Shown here: positions 47,946 to 60,700 of the stretch, one piece after another
Layout of the letters: the number at the start of each line of letters is the position of its first letter
How positions within the stretch are numbered: the stretch's first letter is position 1
From: Branchiostoma floridae
Lineage: Eukaryota > Chordata > Leptocardii > Amphioxiformes > Branchiostomatidae
Length of the DNA stretch: 64,000 bases
Reading direction: 5' to 3'
Assembly: GCF_000003815.2 (NCBI RefSeq)
Contig: NC_049994.1
Span: forward strand, 316,233 to 380,232
Made by a program: the position numbers and the translations under genes
Notes under the pieces: model-generated
Told to the model about the DNA's origin: nothing
The model's database searches: none
The model's input: only the letters and a program-made list of their open reading frames with translations

Positions 47946-49046
47946 GACGTCCACACAAATAATTACTCACACACAAACACAATGAACAACACTTACGCTG
48001 TAGGTTTAGGAATGGTGATGTTGACAGAGTACAGGGTAAGGGACGGTTCACCATTGTCGGGGATCTTTTCCAGGAGAGTAAATCCCCCCTTCCTGCTTGG
48101 CCGGAAACTGATAGTGAACTCTCCCTACGAAAATGGAAAATGACCACCGACATCCTCAACAAACACACATGCATAGATATAAATAGCAAGCTTTCTTGCC
48201 ACGACAGAAAGCACAGTGAATTTTCTATCTGTATATAACCGCCCTTTGGCGTAGCACACCAGCTTTGGCTTAGGTCACATTTCAACAAAGGGGCCCGGCC
48301 GGGCAGCTTTCTGGAGCGAAAAGAATGATATAAAAGACATTAAGATACACAAAATGTCAAAATAAGATTCAAGGGCATAATTTTTATATTTCTATAGGTA
48401 TACAATTTGATTTTTCGTTTCTTAAAGCATCCCGGCCGGGCCCCGGTTTGGAAATGTGACTCCAGCCTTTGCAGGCACGCGGCGCGGCAGCAGCTGGTTA
48501 TATTACGATGAACGACCCGTCAGACCTAGCCATCTACAAGCGTTCTTTAAAACTATCTAGAGAAAATGCCCATACTGTGCTTGGTGATAACAAATTCCAC
48601 TCTACGATAGTTCTAGGTACCGGTTGGTAACTCTGGTACTTGAAGTCATGAATGTTTCTTGTTCTTTTTTTAGTTGGCATTAGATACTTATCAGTCGGTA
48701 CGACCACTATGGTCAAATATAAACTACAAAAAGTGGATGCAGTATGAATATTAAAACTCTACTAACTAAACAATATAGGAGAATAATAAAACATCCATAT
48801 AATCAGGTAAGGCTAAACATGAGTGACACTATCTTTTCAAATTGTTGAAATTTGTGTTGTGCACTTTATTCTAAGTGAGTCCCAGAACATTGGGCATCCT
48901 TCGTAAAAATGATACTGTACCGGAGATGATGAGTCATAATGATCCAGGTTCTTCTGTATTGTCACGGTGTAACGGGACCCTGACCTGTATAACAAAGGTT
49001 AACACAACATTAATATCTTGATCAAAATGTCAATCACCGCAGAGCT

Positions 49047-49203
49047 ATAACGAAACTAAGGATTAGCGACCATCCGCTACAAATTGAAGTTGGTAGACAC
49101 AACCAGACTCCTCCAAAAGACCGAATATGTACACTTTGCAATGATACTTATATAGAGAATGAAGTACATTTAATTGTAGAATGCTCACTATACACAGATC
49201 ACT
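49047..49203 (+). mobile_element. LINE C-terminal fragment
   Basis: Reads ITKLRISDHPLQIEVGRHNQ, then CTLCNDTYIENEVHLIVEC, matching the 3' part of the ORF at 41008-43395 with substitutions. It ends abruptly in the next inverted repeat. Confidence 0.8.
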
Positions 49204-49214
49204 GCATGAAAAGT

Positions 49215-49340
49215 GGAATTTACCGCATTTACCTTGAACGTGTAAATGACTGGTAAATGTGGTGTATTACATATACCAGGCTTTACCTCATATTTACCCA
49301 ATAAGTACTGGTAAATGTCTGGTAAATTTGTGTAAATTCC
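49215..49340. mobile_element. Short fold-back element
   Basis: GGAATTTACCGCATTTACC and GGTAAATTTGTGTAAATTCC are complementary ends. TGGTAAATGT words recur inside. Confidence 0.6.
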
Positions 49341-49445
49341 AGAAAGCCATAACTAACAGCACTACCTGGACCTGGTAGTACATTATAATTACATTAGCCC
49401 TTACATAGAGGTGTTCCCATTTAAAATGTACACATATAGTATATC

Positions 49446-51830
49446 TACCCGCAGTGTACAGAACACACCACCGCCCTGAGATAAGAGTTATCCCAGGGCG
49501 GTGTTACCCACAGTGTACAGAACACCCCACCGCCCTGAGATAAGAGTTATCCCAGGGCGGTGTTACCCACAGTGTACAGAACACACCACAACCCTGAGAT
49601 AAGAGTTATCCCAGGGCGAGGGTACCCGCAGTGTACAGAACACCACACCGCCCTGAGATAAGAGTTATCCCAGGGCGAGGGTACCCGCAGTGTACAGAAC
49701 ACCACACCGCCCTGAGATAAGAGTTATCCCAGGGCGAGGGTACCCGCAGTGTACAGAACACACCACCGCCCTGAGATAAGAGTTATCCCAGGGCGAGGGT
49801 ACCCGCAGTGTACAGAACACCACACCGCCCTGAGATAAGAGTTATCCCAGGGCGAGGGTACCCGCAGTGTACAGAACACACCGCCGCCCTGAGATAAGAG
49901 TTATCCCAGGGCGAGGGTACCCGCAGTGTACAGAACACCACACCGCCCTGAGATAAGAGTTATCCCAGGGCGAGGGTACCCGCAGTGTACAGAACACCAC
50001 ACCGCCCTGAGATAAGAGTTATCCCAGGGCGAGGGTACCCGCAGTGTACAGAACACACCACCGCCCTGAGATAAGAGTTATCCCAGGGCGAGGGTACCCG
50101 CACTGTACAGAACACACCACCACCCTGAGATAAGAGTTATCCCAGGGCGAGGGTACCCGCAGTGTACAGAACACCACACCGCCCTGAGATAAGAGTTATC
50201 CCAGGGCGAGGGTACCCGCAGTGTACAGAACACCACACCGCCCTGAGATAAGAGTTATCCCAGGGCGGTGTTACCCACAGTGTACAGAACACACCACCGC
50301 CCTGAGATAAGAGTTATCCCAGGGCGAGGGTACCCGCAGTGTACAGAACACCTCACCGCCCTGAGATAAGAGTTATCCCAGGGCGAGGGTACCCGCAGTG
50401 TACAGAACACCACACCGCCCTGAGATAAGAGTTATCCTAGGGCGAGGGTACCCACAGTGTACAGAACACCACACCGCCCTGAGATAAGAGTTATCCCAGG
50501 GCGGTGTTACCCACAGTGTACAGAACACACCACCACCCTGAGATAAGAGTTATCCCAGGGCGAGGGTACCCGCAGTGTACAGAACACACCACCGCCCTGA
50601 GATAAGAGTTATCCCTGGGCGAGGGTACCCGCAGTGTACAGAACACAACACCGCCCTGAGATAAGAGTTATCCCAGGGCGAGGGTACCCGCAGTGTACAG
50701 AACACACCGCCGCCCTGAGATAAGAGTTATCCCAGGGCGAGGGTACCCGCAGTGTACAGAAGACAACACCGCCCTGAGATAAGAGTTATCCCAGGGCGAG
50801 GGTACCCGCAGTGTACAGAACACCACACCGCCCTGAGATAAGAGTTATCCCAGGGCGAGGGTACCCGCAGTGTACAGAACATCACACCGCCCTGAGATAA
50901 GAGTTATCCCAGGGCGGTGTTATCCACAGTGTACAGAACACACCACCGCCCTGAGATAAGAGTTATCCCAGGGCGAGGGTACCCGCAGTGTACAGAACAC
51001 ACCACCGCCCTGAGATAAGAGTTATCCCTGGGCGAGGGTACCCGCAGTGTACAGAACACACCACCGCCCTGAGATAAGAGTTATCCCAGGGCGAGGGTAC
51101 CCGCAGTGTACAGAACACAACACCGCCCTGAGATAAGAGTTATCCCAGGGCGAGGGTACCCGCAGTGTACAGAACACACCACCGCCCTGAGATAAGAGTT
51201 ATCCCAGGGCGAGGGTACCCGCAGTGTACAGAACACCTCACCGCCCTGAGATAAGAGTTATCCCAGGGCGAGGGTACCCGCAGTGTACAGAACACACCAC
51301 CGCCCTGAGATAAGAGTTATCCCAGGGCGAGGGTACCTGCAGTGTACAGAACACACCACCGCCCTGAGATAAGAGTTATCCCAGGGCGAGGGTACCCGCA
51401 GTGTACAGAACACACCACCGCCCTGAGATAAGAGTTATCCCAGGGCGAGGGTACCCGCAGTGTACAGAACACACCACCGCCCTGAGATAAGAGTTATCCC
51501 AGGGCGAGGGTACCCGCAGTGTACAGAACACCCCAGCGCCCTGAGATAAGAGTTATCCCAGGGCGAGGGTACCTGCAGTGTACAGAACACACCACCGCCC
51601 TGAGATAAGAGTTATCCCAGGGCGGTGTTACCCACAGTGCACATAACACACCACCGTCCTGAGATAACTGCTATCTCAGGGCGGTAACACACAGTGTATA
51701 GAACATCCCCCCGCTGTAGTGTCACTGAGAACATAGTAGAACATCCCCCCACTTTGAGATAACCGCTATCTCAGGGCGGTGGCACACACAGTGCTACAAA
51801 CATACCCCCGCCAGGAGATAAAATGTACAG
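49446..51830. repeat. 59-bp hairpin minisatellite, 37 copies in exact register
   Basis: TGAGATAAGA starts at 49477 and recurs every 59 bases to 51601 (36 x 59 = 2124) with no length change. Each unit holds CGCCCTGAGATAA-GAG-TTATCCCAGGGCG, a 13-base stem with one mismatch, followed by GAGGGTACCCGCAGTGTACAG or, in a minority, GTGTTACCCACAGTGTACAG. The second form extends the stem by three pairs. Three decayed copies with altered but still pairing arms (TGAGATA/TATCTCA) follow to about 51830. No coding frame. Confidence 0.95.
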
Positions 51831-52993
51831 TATCTACAGATACCCTCACACACACAATAAAATGTAGGTAATACTAGTCTACAACTTCATTCACACTATG
51901 AGGTGACTTTCATCTCTAGAACAGGCACAGCTCTTTCACACACAGCTCTTTGCCATAACACTGTCTCTACCCTAACAGGTTACAATCTCCTTCCCACTCA
52001 TTGCTACAGGTTAAACTACAGCATTGTTCATATACTCATAACTGTCTTTTAGGGAAAATAATTTCTTCCTCTCTTGACTTTATAACCTTTTTAGCTGATA
52101 TAGACCTGAGATCAAAACTACTGATGCAAAAATGCTTGTTGTAATATTTTGATATTAAAATGCTAGTTGTAGACATCTATTTAAGAAAACATGATCACCT
52201 TTGTACATAAGAAAATTTATTGAAAATATGTACACACAAGGAAGTTCATCATGTGGATAACTTGGCATATCCTGATGCTGCTAAATGCCAAAAGCCATGT
52301 GAGGCTGATATACAATTGTTGAGGAAGATACATCCAGGGAGGAATGTCCATACAAGCAAGAGAGAGCAATATCATCAGCTTTACACATCACATGTCTTCT
52401 AGACATGGTAGCTTCAATAAGTATTATATCACTTAACCATAAATCTTAGTTTGTAAATATGACAATCAAATCATTTGAAACATGCAAATGTCAAAATATG
52501 ACATAACAAACATATTCAAAAATGACTACCAGATTATCCAACTGAATATACAAAAGTTGAAATATCATACTACTGACTGACTGATATTGCAAAATTGGAC
52601 AACAACATAATCTGACAGACTGTACAAAGATTCTATCAAAATACAAACCTACCTTGTGCCACAGAAAGTTATGATTTTGTACAGAGGGTGTCAAATACTA
52701 TCACTTTATTCCGTCAATTCACCTTACAAATGAATGTATCTGTCTACATTATAGTATTACATACAAATGGAAAACGTACATGATAAAATCAACATTCTAT
52801 TTACCTAAATAAAGGTTCAAACGAAATGTCCTGAAGGCCAACAATTACTTAAACACATACATTTCATAATACTTTCAGCTATTAAAACCTGAATACTGCA
52901 TACCTAATGTACAACATTTATCCAATCAGTCTGGCTTTAATAACCGAGATACAGTGAATAACCTCAAAATACTGGAAATTGAATTCAATGGCT
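51830..52993. other. AT-rich spacer, no gene seen
   Basis: Short shadow frames only. Lies between the 59-bp array and the tnp2 transposase remnant. It may belong to the same transposon, but ends were not identified. Confidence 0.4.
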
Positions 52994-55921
52994 CTAGTAA
53001 CTGAAGTACCTGTCCCGAGGACAAGCAAATATGACATCTTTATCCTTAACTTTTCCAGGAGCTTTAACAAACTTGCACCTCAACCTTTGAACAGGCAAAA
53101 AAGATGCAGGGCCTTCTGCATCAAACACTGCAGGATGCCATGCCTCTACAGGCTGGCCACAGTGTGTACGCACAGAGTCAGCTACTCTCGAGTACCATTC
53201 TACTTTGGCAAGCAGGTGAACCTGTGCACTCCATTCTCTGATGTAATGATATGTCTTAGGAAATAAGAAATCCTTCCAGGCCTGGGGATACGGTACATTT
53301 CACTGTAGTCTTGTATGTGACCATCAGTGCCAGCCCAGTTGGCTAGGATGTAAGATGATCTAGATGAACGTGAAGTATGTGAACCAATGGCAGATCCAGT
53401 CACTGTTATAGTTTTTAGTTTCAGATATGACCTAGGTATGAATGTATTTGGCGGGAGGGAGGGATAGATAGTCTTATACATGGCTACAACATTATCAAAG
53501 TCATCATTTACAAGAACTGAAGCAACACCTTTCTGAAATTGAATGTTTGACTTTTCATCAATTGACCAAGGTTTATTTTCTACAGGAGTTTTATGAGATG
53601 ATAGTTCCCCCCAAGATCCATCTCCTACACCATCATGGGCTCCTCTGCTGTCTTCTTTTAGAATGTTCACCATGGAAGAAGTTAGTTGAGAGAAAGATTC
53701 ATTGAAATGCTTTGGTTCACCTATATCAAGAAGATGTCTCTCTTTGTCAAATTTTCTCATTATCTGTAATTCAACCTCGCGGTTGTTGCTAGGTTGGTCG
53801 CCTAATACTCCATTCAGCCTTTCAAAGCTGAATAGCCAAAATGAATAGACAGGTCCAAAATCCTCCATACAAGCTTTCAGGTGTGGATGCAAATGCATGT
53901 TTGGCGTCACACGATCAGCTCCATACAAACTTTCAAATTTCTTACAGAATTCAACCAATAATGTACAGGCTAGATCAATACTTCTTTGAGTGATAACCCG
54001 AGAGGAAATCAGTCTACATGCAAGGACAAATTTACGCCAACACTCCAGATCCTTGTCGTTAATAACATCTTTAAGTGCAAAAATGGAATAAATGATGGTC
54101 CAATTCTTATACTGGTCTGCCGTGAAACCTCCAAAACAGGATGCAATCTTTCGTGGAAGCTTACCGATGTCACTAGGTGCTTCTACATTATCAACTTTCT
54201 CCTGAATTTTACGGAATTGTTTTTCTGTTAATATACCAACATCCTTCCAAACTTCAATCATTCTTTTTCCTGTTCCAAGGAATAAGTTGTGCATCGGGTC
54301 AATCGTGCTCATCCGAATAATGTCAAAGTAAGGAAGATTGATTAAGGGGGAAAATCGTGCACCAGTGGCCCTTTCCAGTTCTTGCTGTTCCATTTGTGTA
54401 TTGCTTTTCAAAATAACATTTACAGAGGCTAGGTGGTCTTCATGTGTCCTTGGAACCCAATTCTCAATGTCAAAACCACCAAAGAATTTTTCTCCAATTC
54501 CACCTGGGAATGACTTTTTACACCTGGAACAGCCTTGTGTAGCTGCATGTCCTAAAAATCCGCATAACTTTCTTGTGGCAGGAATGTCACATCCAACACA
54601 AATTAATGCTAGTCTAAATGTCCTTTCATGTTTTCCAGATAAAAAGCTCCTTATCTTGAAACCATCTGTCCATGCTTCCTTCAGCTCTTTCACAAGTGGT
54701 TCAATAAATGTAGTTGTTTTGGGTTCTACCCCCATGTCTGGTATAATGCCAACTAATATGATATTGTTCCTTTTGAAACGTTCCTCCCGTGGGAGATTAG
54801 CAATAGCGAGATATATAACACCAACCGAGTACTTCACATGTTGGAATGGTTGGAACCAATCAACGTTGAGGATCAGTCCATAATTGCATTCTTTTGTAAA
54901 GAAGTTATGCTTTTGTGGATCATTGAATTCCTTCCAGATTTTGCCATCATAGATATCACTCATCTTATTACCATTTACAGACCTTTTTCTCCAATGCTCA
55001 CATGACTCCTCAAAACCACTTCGTCTTACAAGAGCTGAGATGGACTCTTTAAGTGACTTGTAGCAGTATATCTTNNNNNNNNNNNNNNNNNNNNNNNNNN
55101 NNNNNNNNNNNNNNNNNNNNNNNNNNNNNNNNNNNNNNNNNNNNNNNNNNNNNNNNNNNNNNNNNNNNNNNNNNCATCCCATGTAAAACATACTTGCAGT
55201 CACTGTAATCATATAAAGTACAACATTTAGGGCACACAACATACTTGATAAAATGGTCAGTCCTATAGTTCAAATGTCTCCACGCCAAGTATACAGATCC
55301 AGGGAAAATAGGTGACAGTGCAGCAATAAAAGAGGAATGCTTTGATGCAATATCAAACCACTGGCCAATGAAGTGGAATAACTGATCAACTGCAGTGTCT
55401 GAAATGAAATGTTTGGCCTGCCACAGTAGAATAAACCAGCACAACCAATGCAGTAGACATGTTATCAATCCTGACATTTGCCTGTGTTGATCATTTGAAT
55501 AACTGTTTTCAACCTCTTCTTCAATGTTAACATTTCCAGCAAGGCCACTATTCTCTACCCAAATTTCCTCATCTTCTGACTCTGACTGTTCCTGCAATGA
55601 TTCATCCACATCATAAAATGATGATATATCCTCCTCTGCATGATTTTTTGTCCTTTTCAATCTCCTACCCTCATCTAAAGGCTCAGAGGCAGTTACAGAA
55701 TTGGCTGTATCATTTCCAAACTCTGATACAGGTGTAGTAATACTGGGCTCATAATCCATTTCAGGACAATGGCTTTCTTGGTGATCCACTTTTACACAGC
55801 TATACGTCTTGGAATCCTCATGATAGAAACGTGACCGATGGTTCCGAAAGGCTTGAGAACTATAGTTCGTGTGGCAACCAGGGCAAACCTTTCGCTTGTC
55901 TACTTTCTTCCGTCTGGACAC
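52994..55921 (-). pseudogene. CACTA/EnSpm (tnp2-type) transposase, frameshifted and gap-interrupted
   Basis: The frame opens at 55921 with MSRRKKVDKRKVCPGCHTNY, a zinc-finger-like start, then an acidic linker, and crosses the 100-N gap at 55075-55174. Downstream come LILNVDWFQPF, GIIPDMGVEPKTTTF, EPLVKELKEAWTDGF, a CSRCKKSF pair, STIDPMHNLFLGTGK and SFERLNGVLGDQPSNN, the order of tnp2-family transposases. The frame stops at 53200. A second frame immediately continues with AKVEWYSRVADS and QPVEAWHPAVF to a stop at 52994, so one lost base near 53207 truncates about 70 C-terminal residues. Whether the missing gap sequence restores the frame cannot be told. Terminal CACTA repeats were not located. 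Confidence 0.8.
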
Positions 55922-57786
55922 CCTTTAAAGAAAAAGACACAACAGGCTTAACAACACAAAAAACACGAAAGGCTAAATGCAAGTTGTCACTTTTCAAAAG
56001 TCTTTCTTGTCCTTAAGATATTTATTTAACAAATCATGGCCTTTACACTTGAATATATCATTGATTGTAAGTGAATACACTGTGAAATATTGACCTATTA
56101 TTGCTTGATGACATCTTTAAGAAACAATAAACACACAATCATACAAAAAGAGTTGGCCAAGAACAACTTGTCAGTTTACATTTTAAAAAATCTTATATAA
56201 AGTCTTCCTAATCCTTAACATATACTAGGGCTGGGTATCGGTACAGTGTACCGGTACAAAACCGTTTTTTTAATTGGACCGGTCCAGAAAAAACGGACCT
56301 GAAAAAATTAGGTGGACCGCATGTTGGACCAATTAGAAAATTAACAGATTATTTTATCAGGCATTCACACGTTTTGGCGCTTGCAGGTGGAAGAAAATAA
56401 CAAGAGTGAACTAGAGTACAGAGTTTATAGTCATTTCTACCAAGTTTTACAGTCAATCGCACAGTCTAATACTCCATCAAACAGATTTCTTTGTAGTGAA
56501 ATGGACCATTGGTATGAGTCATACTGCATCAGGTTCAGGTTCAGGTTCAGGTCCAGACCTGGACCTGATCCTTTTGACCTGAACTGGACCTGAATTTTCT
56601 GTACCGGTACCAAGCCCTAATATATACACTTGCCTATCAATCATACATGAATGCACTATGAAAATGCTGATCAAGTATTCCTTGATGAAACCCTTTCATT
56701 AAAAATAAAACACATACAAAAGAGTTGGCCAAAAGCAACTTGTTACTTTGCATCATAAATCTTTCCATGTCTAGACTTGGAAAAATAGTATAACATTTGG
56801 ATATCAATTGTACACGCCATGTCAATAATGCCATATGAAAGACCTCATATTTTGTACAGTGACACAAAATTTTTCAGTAGAAGTGCACAAATGTCTGTAA
56901 CTCAGTAAAATGAGTAATCAACATAAAGATCAGCTTTCAAAGACTTTGATGTATGTCAAAAATGGTGCAATATATAACTATATACAATATATTTGACTGT
57001 AATACTCAGCCTTTTATCAGTTATCTTGCATTAATATAAGGGTCCAGTTTACTATTGTTATGTTTTAGTCATGACTAGTATTTAACTAATAGAAACCACC
57101 ATTGATTGAATACCAGTGCACACTTTGGCTAATAGTCAAGTCTGTAACTCAGGGGAGGTATCCAGAGAACATCATATCTATGATGAATAAGCTTTGCAAA
57201 GCTAGATGCTCAAGAAACATAGCTACAACATAGAAGCAAATTTTCTGTACGACAACAAAAACAAAATCAGAGGATTTGGCCACGTAAATAATTAATACAG
57301 ACTGTACTAAATCTACAAATTTGACATATTTAGGGAAATTTTTACAAATGGGAAACAACTACACATGTACTACTATTCAAACTATGAACAGAAGGACATT
57401 GATATAGATTCAGTGTCTTCAGAATACTGTTGAATCTTAATCTGGCTTTCACAATCAAGGCGACTCACAATGTCATTCCTTTTTTCAAACACAAGGGTCC
57501 CCTTAGTGTGATGTACAAATGAAGTATCTGTACAACAATAGACTTCATCATCAGTGTACTAGACCATACACCAACATAGCCAGAATCACAAGTGACAAAA
57601 ACTATCAATTTGAACCATAATACAGGACAATTTGAACAGCAACATGTTTTTGAAATTTGACATAACTTTAAATCCATCTTGAGATATGATGTTACATGTA
57701 CAACTTACAACAAGTAGTACAAACTTGCTTGCAAACTGAAAGACTTTCAAAATCGGTGAACTGCAACTTCATTTGATTTATGAAAA
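55922..57786. other. Spacer with one hAT element, no gene seen
   Basis: Apart from the element at 56226-56619, the stretch is AT-rich and without supported coding sequence. The part near 57.5-57.8 kb is probably the 3' UTR of the kinase gene. Confidence 0.4.
56226..56619. mobile_element. hAT-type non-autonomous element
   Basis: TAGGGCTGGGTATCGGTAC to GTACCGGTACCAAGCCCTA, flanked by ACATATAC and ATATATAC (8 bases, one mismatch). Third complete member of the family at 24834 and 46682. It contains a GGTTCAGGTTCAGG run. Confidence 0.8.
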
Positions 57787-60700
57787 TTACTGCATGTTTT
57801 CGACAGAATGCTGCAAGGTTTTTTTCAGTATTGTCAAACAGGGCCTTTCCATCTTTTTTTTCCTGCACTCTTCTGAAATGTGCGACAATGCATCGCATGT
57901 TGCATACTTCTTACACTTCTTCAGAATCTTCCATACCACAAAGCCAAGGGAAAATATGTCACTTGCAGTGCTTGGTGCTTGCTCACCAAGGCACACCTCT
58001 GGAGCTATCCAGGGATACTCGGACTCTGACAGTGGCTTTGACATTTTTCTTGCCTCTGACAGGAGGCAGGCCTGTCCAAAATCAATGATCTTCACTGTCT
58101 TATCGTGCAGAATGATGATATTATTAGGCTTCAGGTCACAATGCAGGATGCCACGCATATGGACTTTGGCCAAGACACGACAAAGATCAAGGACAATGAG
58201 CACCAACTCTGCTGTCAAGTCCACTAGGCCGCTAGTTCGAGGGCCTCGGGAGCCCTTTTTTTTTTTTTTTCTTTTNNNNNNNNNNNNNNNNNNNNNNNNN
58301 NNNNNNNNNNNNNNNNNNNNNNNNNNNNNNNNNNNNNNNNNNNNNNNNNNNNNNNNNNNNNNNNNNNNNNNNNNNAATGACTTGGAAGCCACTTCACCTA
58401 CAAGAGGGACATTCACTTGGCACACCATTCCAAAGGAACCTCTTCCTATATATTTTGATGTCTTCTTTACATCAACAAGAAACTCTCTGCTATGTATATA
58501 AGGGGATGGAATGTCTTCTAGCCTGGTTACAAATGTTTTACCGGTGTGCTTTGACACCGCAGCATATAGCATGTTATTTTCTTCATTGACAGCCACAAGC
58601 TTCTTAAAGAAAACATCATTATTAAATTCTGCATTCTTTCTCCTGGCAACTTCACTTTGTAATTGGTCTTTTAATTTGGACTTGCTATCTTCTAGCTTAG
58701 CCTTGGCCTTCAACTGCTCATCTACCTCTCCCTGCAAAATACTCACTCTTTCTTTCATTCTCTCATTGTCAGATTTCAGAGCTCTGATCTCTTCTTCAGA
58801 CTTACTGTCAGAAGTGGGAAGTGATTTCTTATCTTCCTCAGACTTACTGTCAGAAGTAGGAAGTGATTTCATATCTTCCTCATCTTCTACCACCATCAGC
58901 TCAATACCGTAGTAATAATATTCTCTCGTTGCTTTCCTTCCGTTGTGACCATGACGCACCCTCTGTTGATAGATAGCTGACAAGATCCTTCCCAACTGTT
59001 GTTTAGACAAGTTATGTCCCTCAGGCATAGACTCCTCAATTCTCCTCCTGAGCTCCTCAGCATTCACTTTGGAACCTTTTGTTTCAATCACATTGCCACT
59101 CAACCTGAATGAACATGATGACATAACAAAGGCCAGGTTTGAAAACAATCCTCTTTGTAATGTTTGGCAAATAAATTCAACCTGTGCCCAATCTGTGCGA
59201 TAATTTCTTACCCAATGGCTACTATTATTAGGTATGACCTAAGAAGCTGTGAGCATGAACACAAAAAGCAACCACAGCCAGGTCTTATATGCAGTGTACA
59301 TGTGGGTAAGTCTAAGTATTGTGTCCAGCATCTGGCCTTTACTTCAGTAACGTATGCAAATAATGCAAAGGCAATATGGAGGACACAGATAAACAGACAC
59401 CATTGATTCATAGCTCAAACTTTCCAAACAGGCTTTAAAAGACAAAGAGCTCGTAAACTTGTTCTCTGTGGCAGATTTAGCACCCGTTATTGCCAGCTTG
59501 GGTCAGAAATATACTTAGGCTGGAATAACTTTTTAAAAAAAGGGACCATAGGTAAACATACTTAGTAATACTCCCATATCTGCTTGAAGATAAGCTAATT
59601 ACCAAACCCAAAACCATCTGGTTGTTCCATAATATCCGGAACATAGGGGTAATTTCTGAAATTATTACATTGATTACAACAACAGCTACCGCTAAAAGAA
59701 ACTACATTATTGTGCAACTGAGTGCAGACGACGTGCCAAACTACATTTACGAATGAAGCAAACGGAAAATAGAGATACAGATACGGCCACTGATCAAATC
59801 CACCAACAAGAATACTGTCAGAGTACCTCCATAACAGAGTAATAGCAAAACTGGTAAATCCCCAAGACTGCAGGTTTTCTATTCATAATTGCATAGGCAA
59901 TGTATCAAAAGAGCTACACAAGTTACTTGCTCCATGTACACTGCATATACCAGACAGTTGCAGCTGACTGTGGTCAGCTGTGGACAGTTGTTATAATATA
60001 CAATTACCCAAGTCTTGGATGATTTGCTCATAGCTTGATAGTGGCTATCATTCAGTAGCCAATGGATAAGAAATTATTGGTGTTTACAATGATTTTGATA
60101 TTTTCTTTGTAAGTTAAAATTCAAATCTTGATTTGGTGGCAACATTATATCATATGGAAAACATCTAAAAATAGTACACATTTGTTAGATTACTTGGCCC
60201 ATGCATTAAGTTCTTTGCTATCTATGATGAATATTGAAGATTGCAGCATTTAAGAAGGATGGGCTACTCTTTATGTTGTATGCAAACAAGATACAGGTAC
60301 TAACCAACTTTGCACCAATTTTCCTGTCTGGGATTTCACACTGTCTCTCCTAAAGACAATCAATCAAAAAGAAATTGGCTGTCTCAGGTTGTGGCAAAGA
60401 AGCAAGTGTGCAAGCATTGCATGAGATTACTGCTATGTAGCTACTTTACGAATAGAATAGATATTGATATCATCTCTCAAGTATGATCAGGGCTCGAAAT
60501 ACCATCTGCATATGCACCTTAGTGCAGGTAAAATTGGATCTGTGCAGGTATTTCTGGTGTCTACCTGCACCTAACCTGCACTGGTCTATGTACTGGGTTT
60601 TATACATAAATGTCCTATGAATAGTATGATGTAGGTGTATCTGGATTGTTATTAGCTGTATTGACTGTTACCACTTATAAAGTATAACAGAAAAAATAGC

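Larger units (their letters stand above)
47155..48983 (-). pseudogene. LPMO-like (X325/BIM1-like) gene, copy C, 3' part only
   Basis: Three exons are present with intact borders and phases: exon 3 at 48920-48983 (SGSRYTVTIQKNLDHYD), exon 4 at 47997-48124 (ending EPSLTLYSVNITIPKPTA) and exon 5 at 47155-47257 (HSDIGTLQAAYVT, then FYQCTDFFIEPL). All are open. In exon 5 the histidine that copy B lost is present (AHSDIG against copy A GHGMA). Exons 1 and 2 were not found to the right; a LINE fragment and the 59-bp array begin at once. It is either a truncated duplicate of copy B's 3' half or a gene whose first exons lie beyond the transposon-rich 49-64 kb. Confidence 0.7.
45150..48990. repeat. Segmental duplication, copy 2
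   Basis: Partner of 23205-27160 in the same orientation, carrying exons 5, 4 and 3 of the LPMO-like gene. The intervening 44.7-47.15 kb contains no other gene. Confidence 0.8.

Noticed and set aside
47800-48143. His/Thr-rich frames and the 224-codon minus frame
   Set aside because: They read a CA/CATA microsatellite. The minus frame fuses exon 4 of copy C with intron sequence.
49446-51830. CRISPR-like appearance of the 59-bp array
   Set aside because: The whole unit repeats, with no unique spacers; the host is eukaryotic. It is a minisatellite.
54338-54883. 181-codon plus-strand frame
   Set aside because: Shadow of the tnp2 transposase coding strand.
58511-58912. 133-codon plus-strand frame
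   Set aside because: Antisense shadow of the coiled-coil region of the kinase gene.
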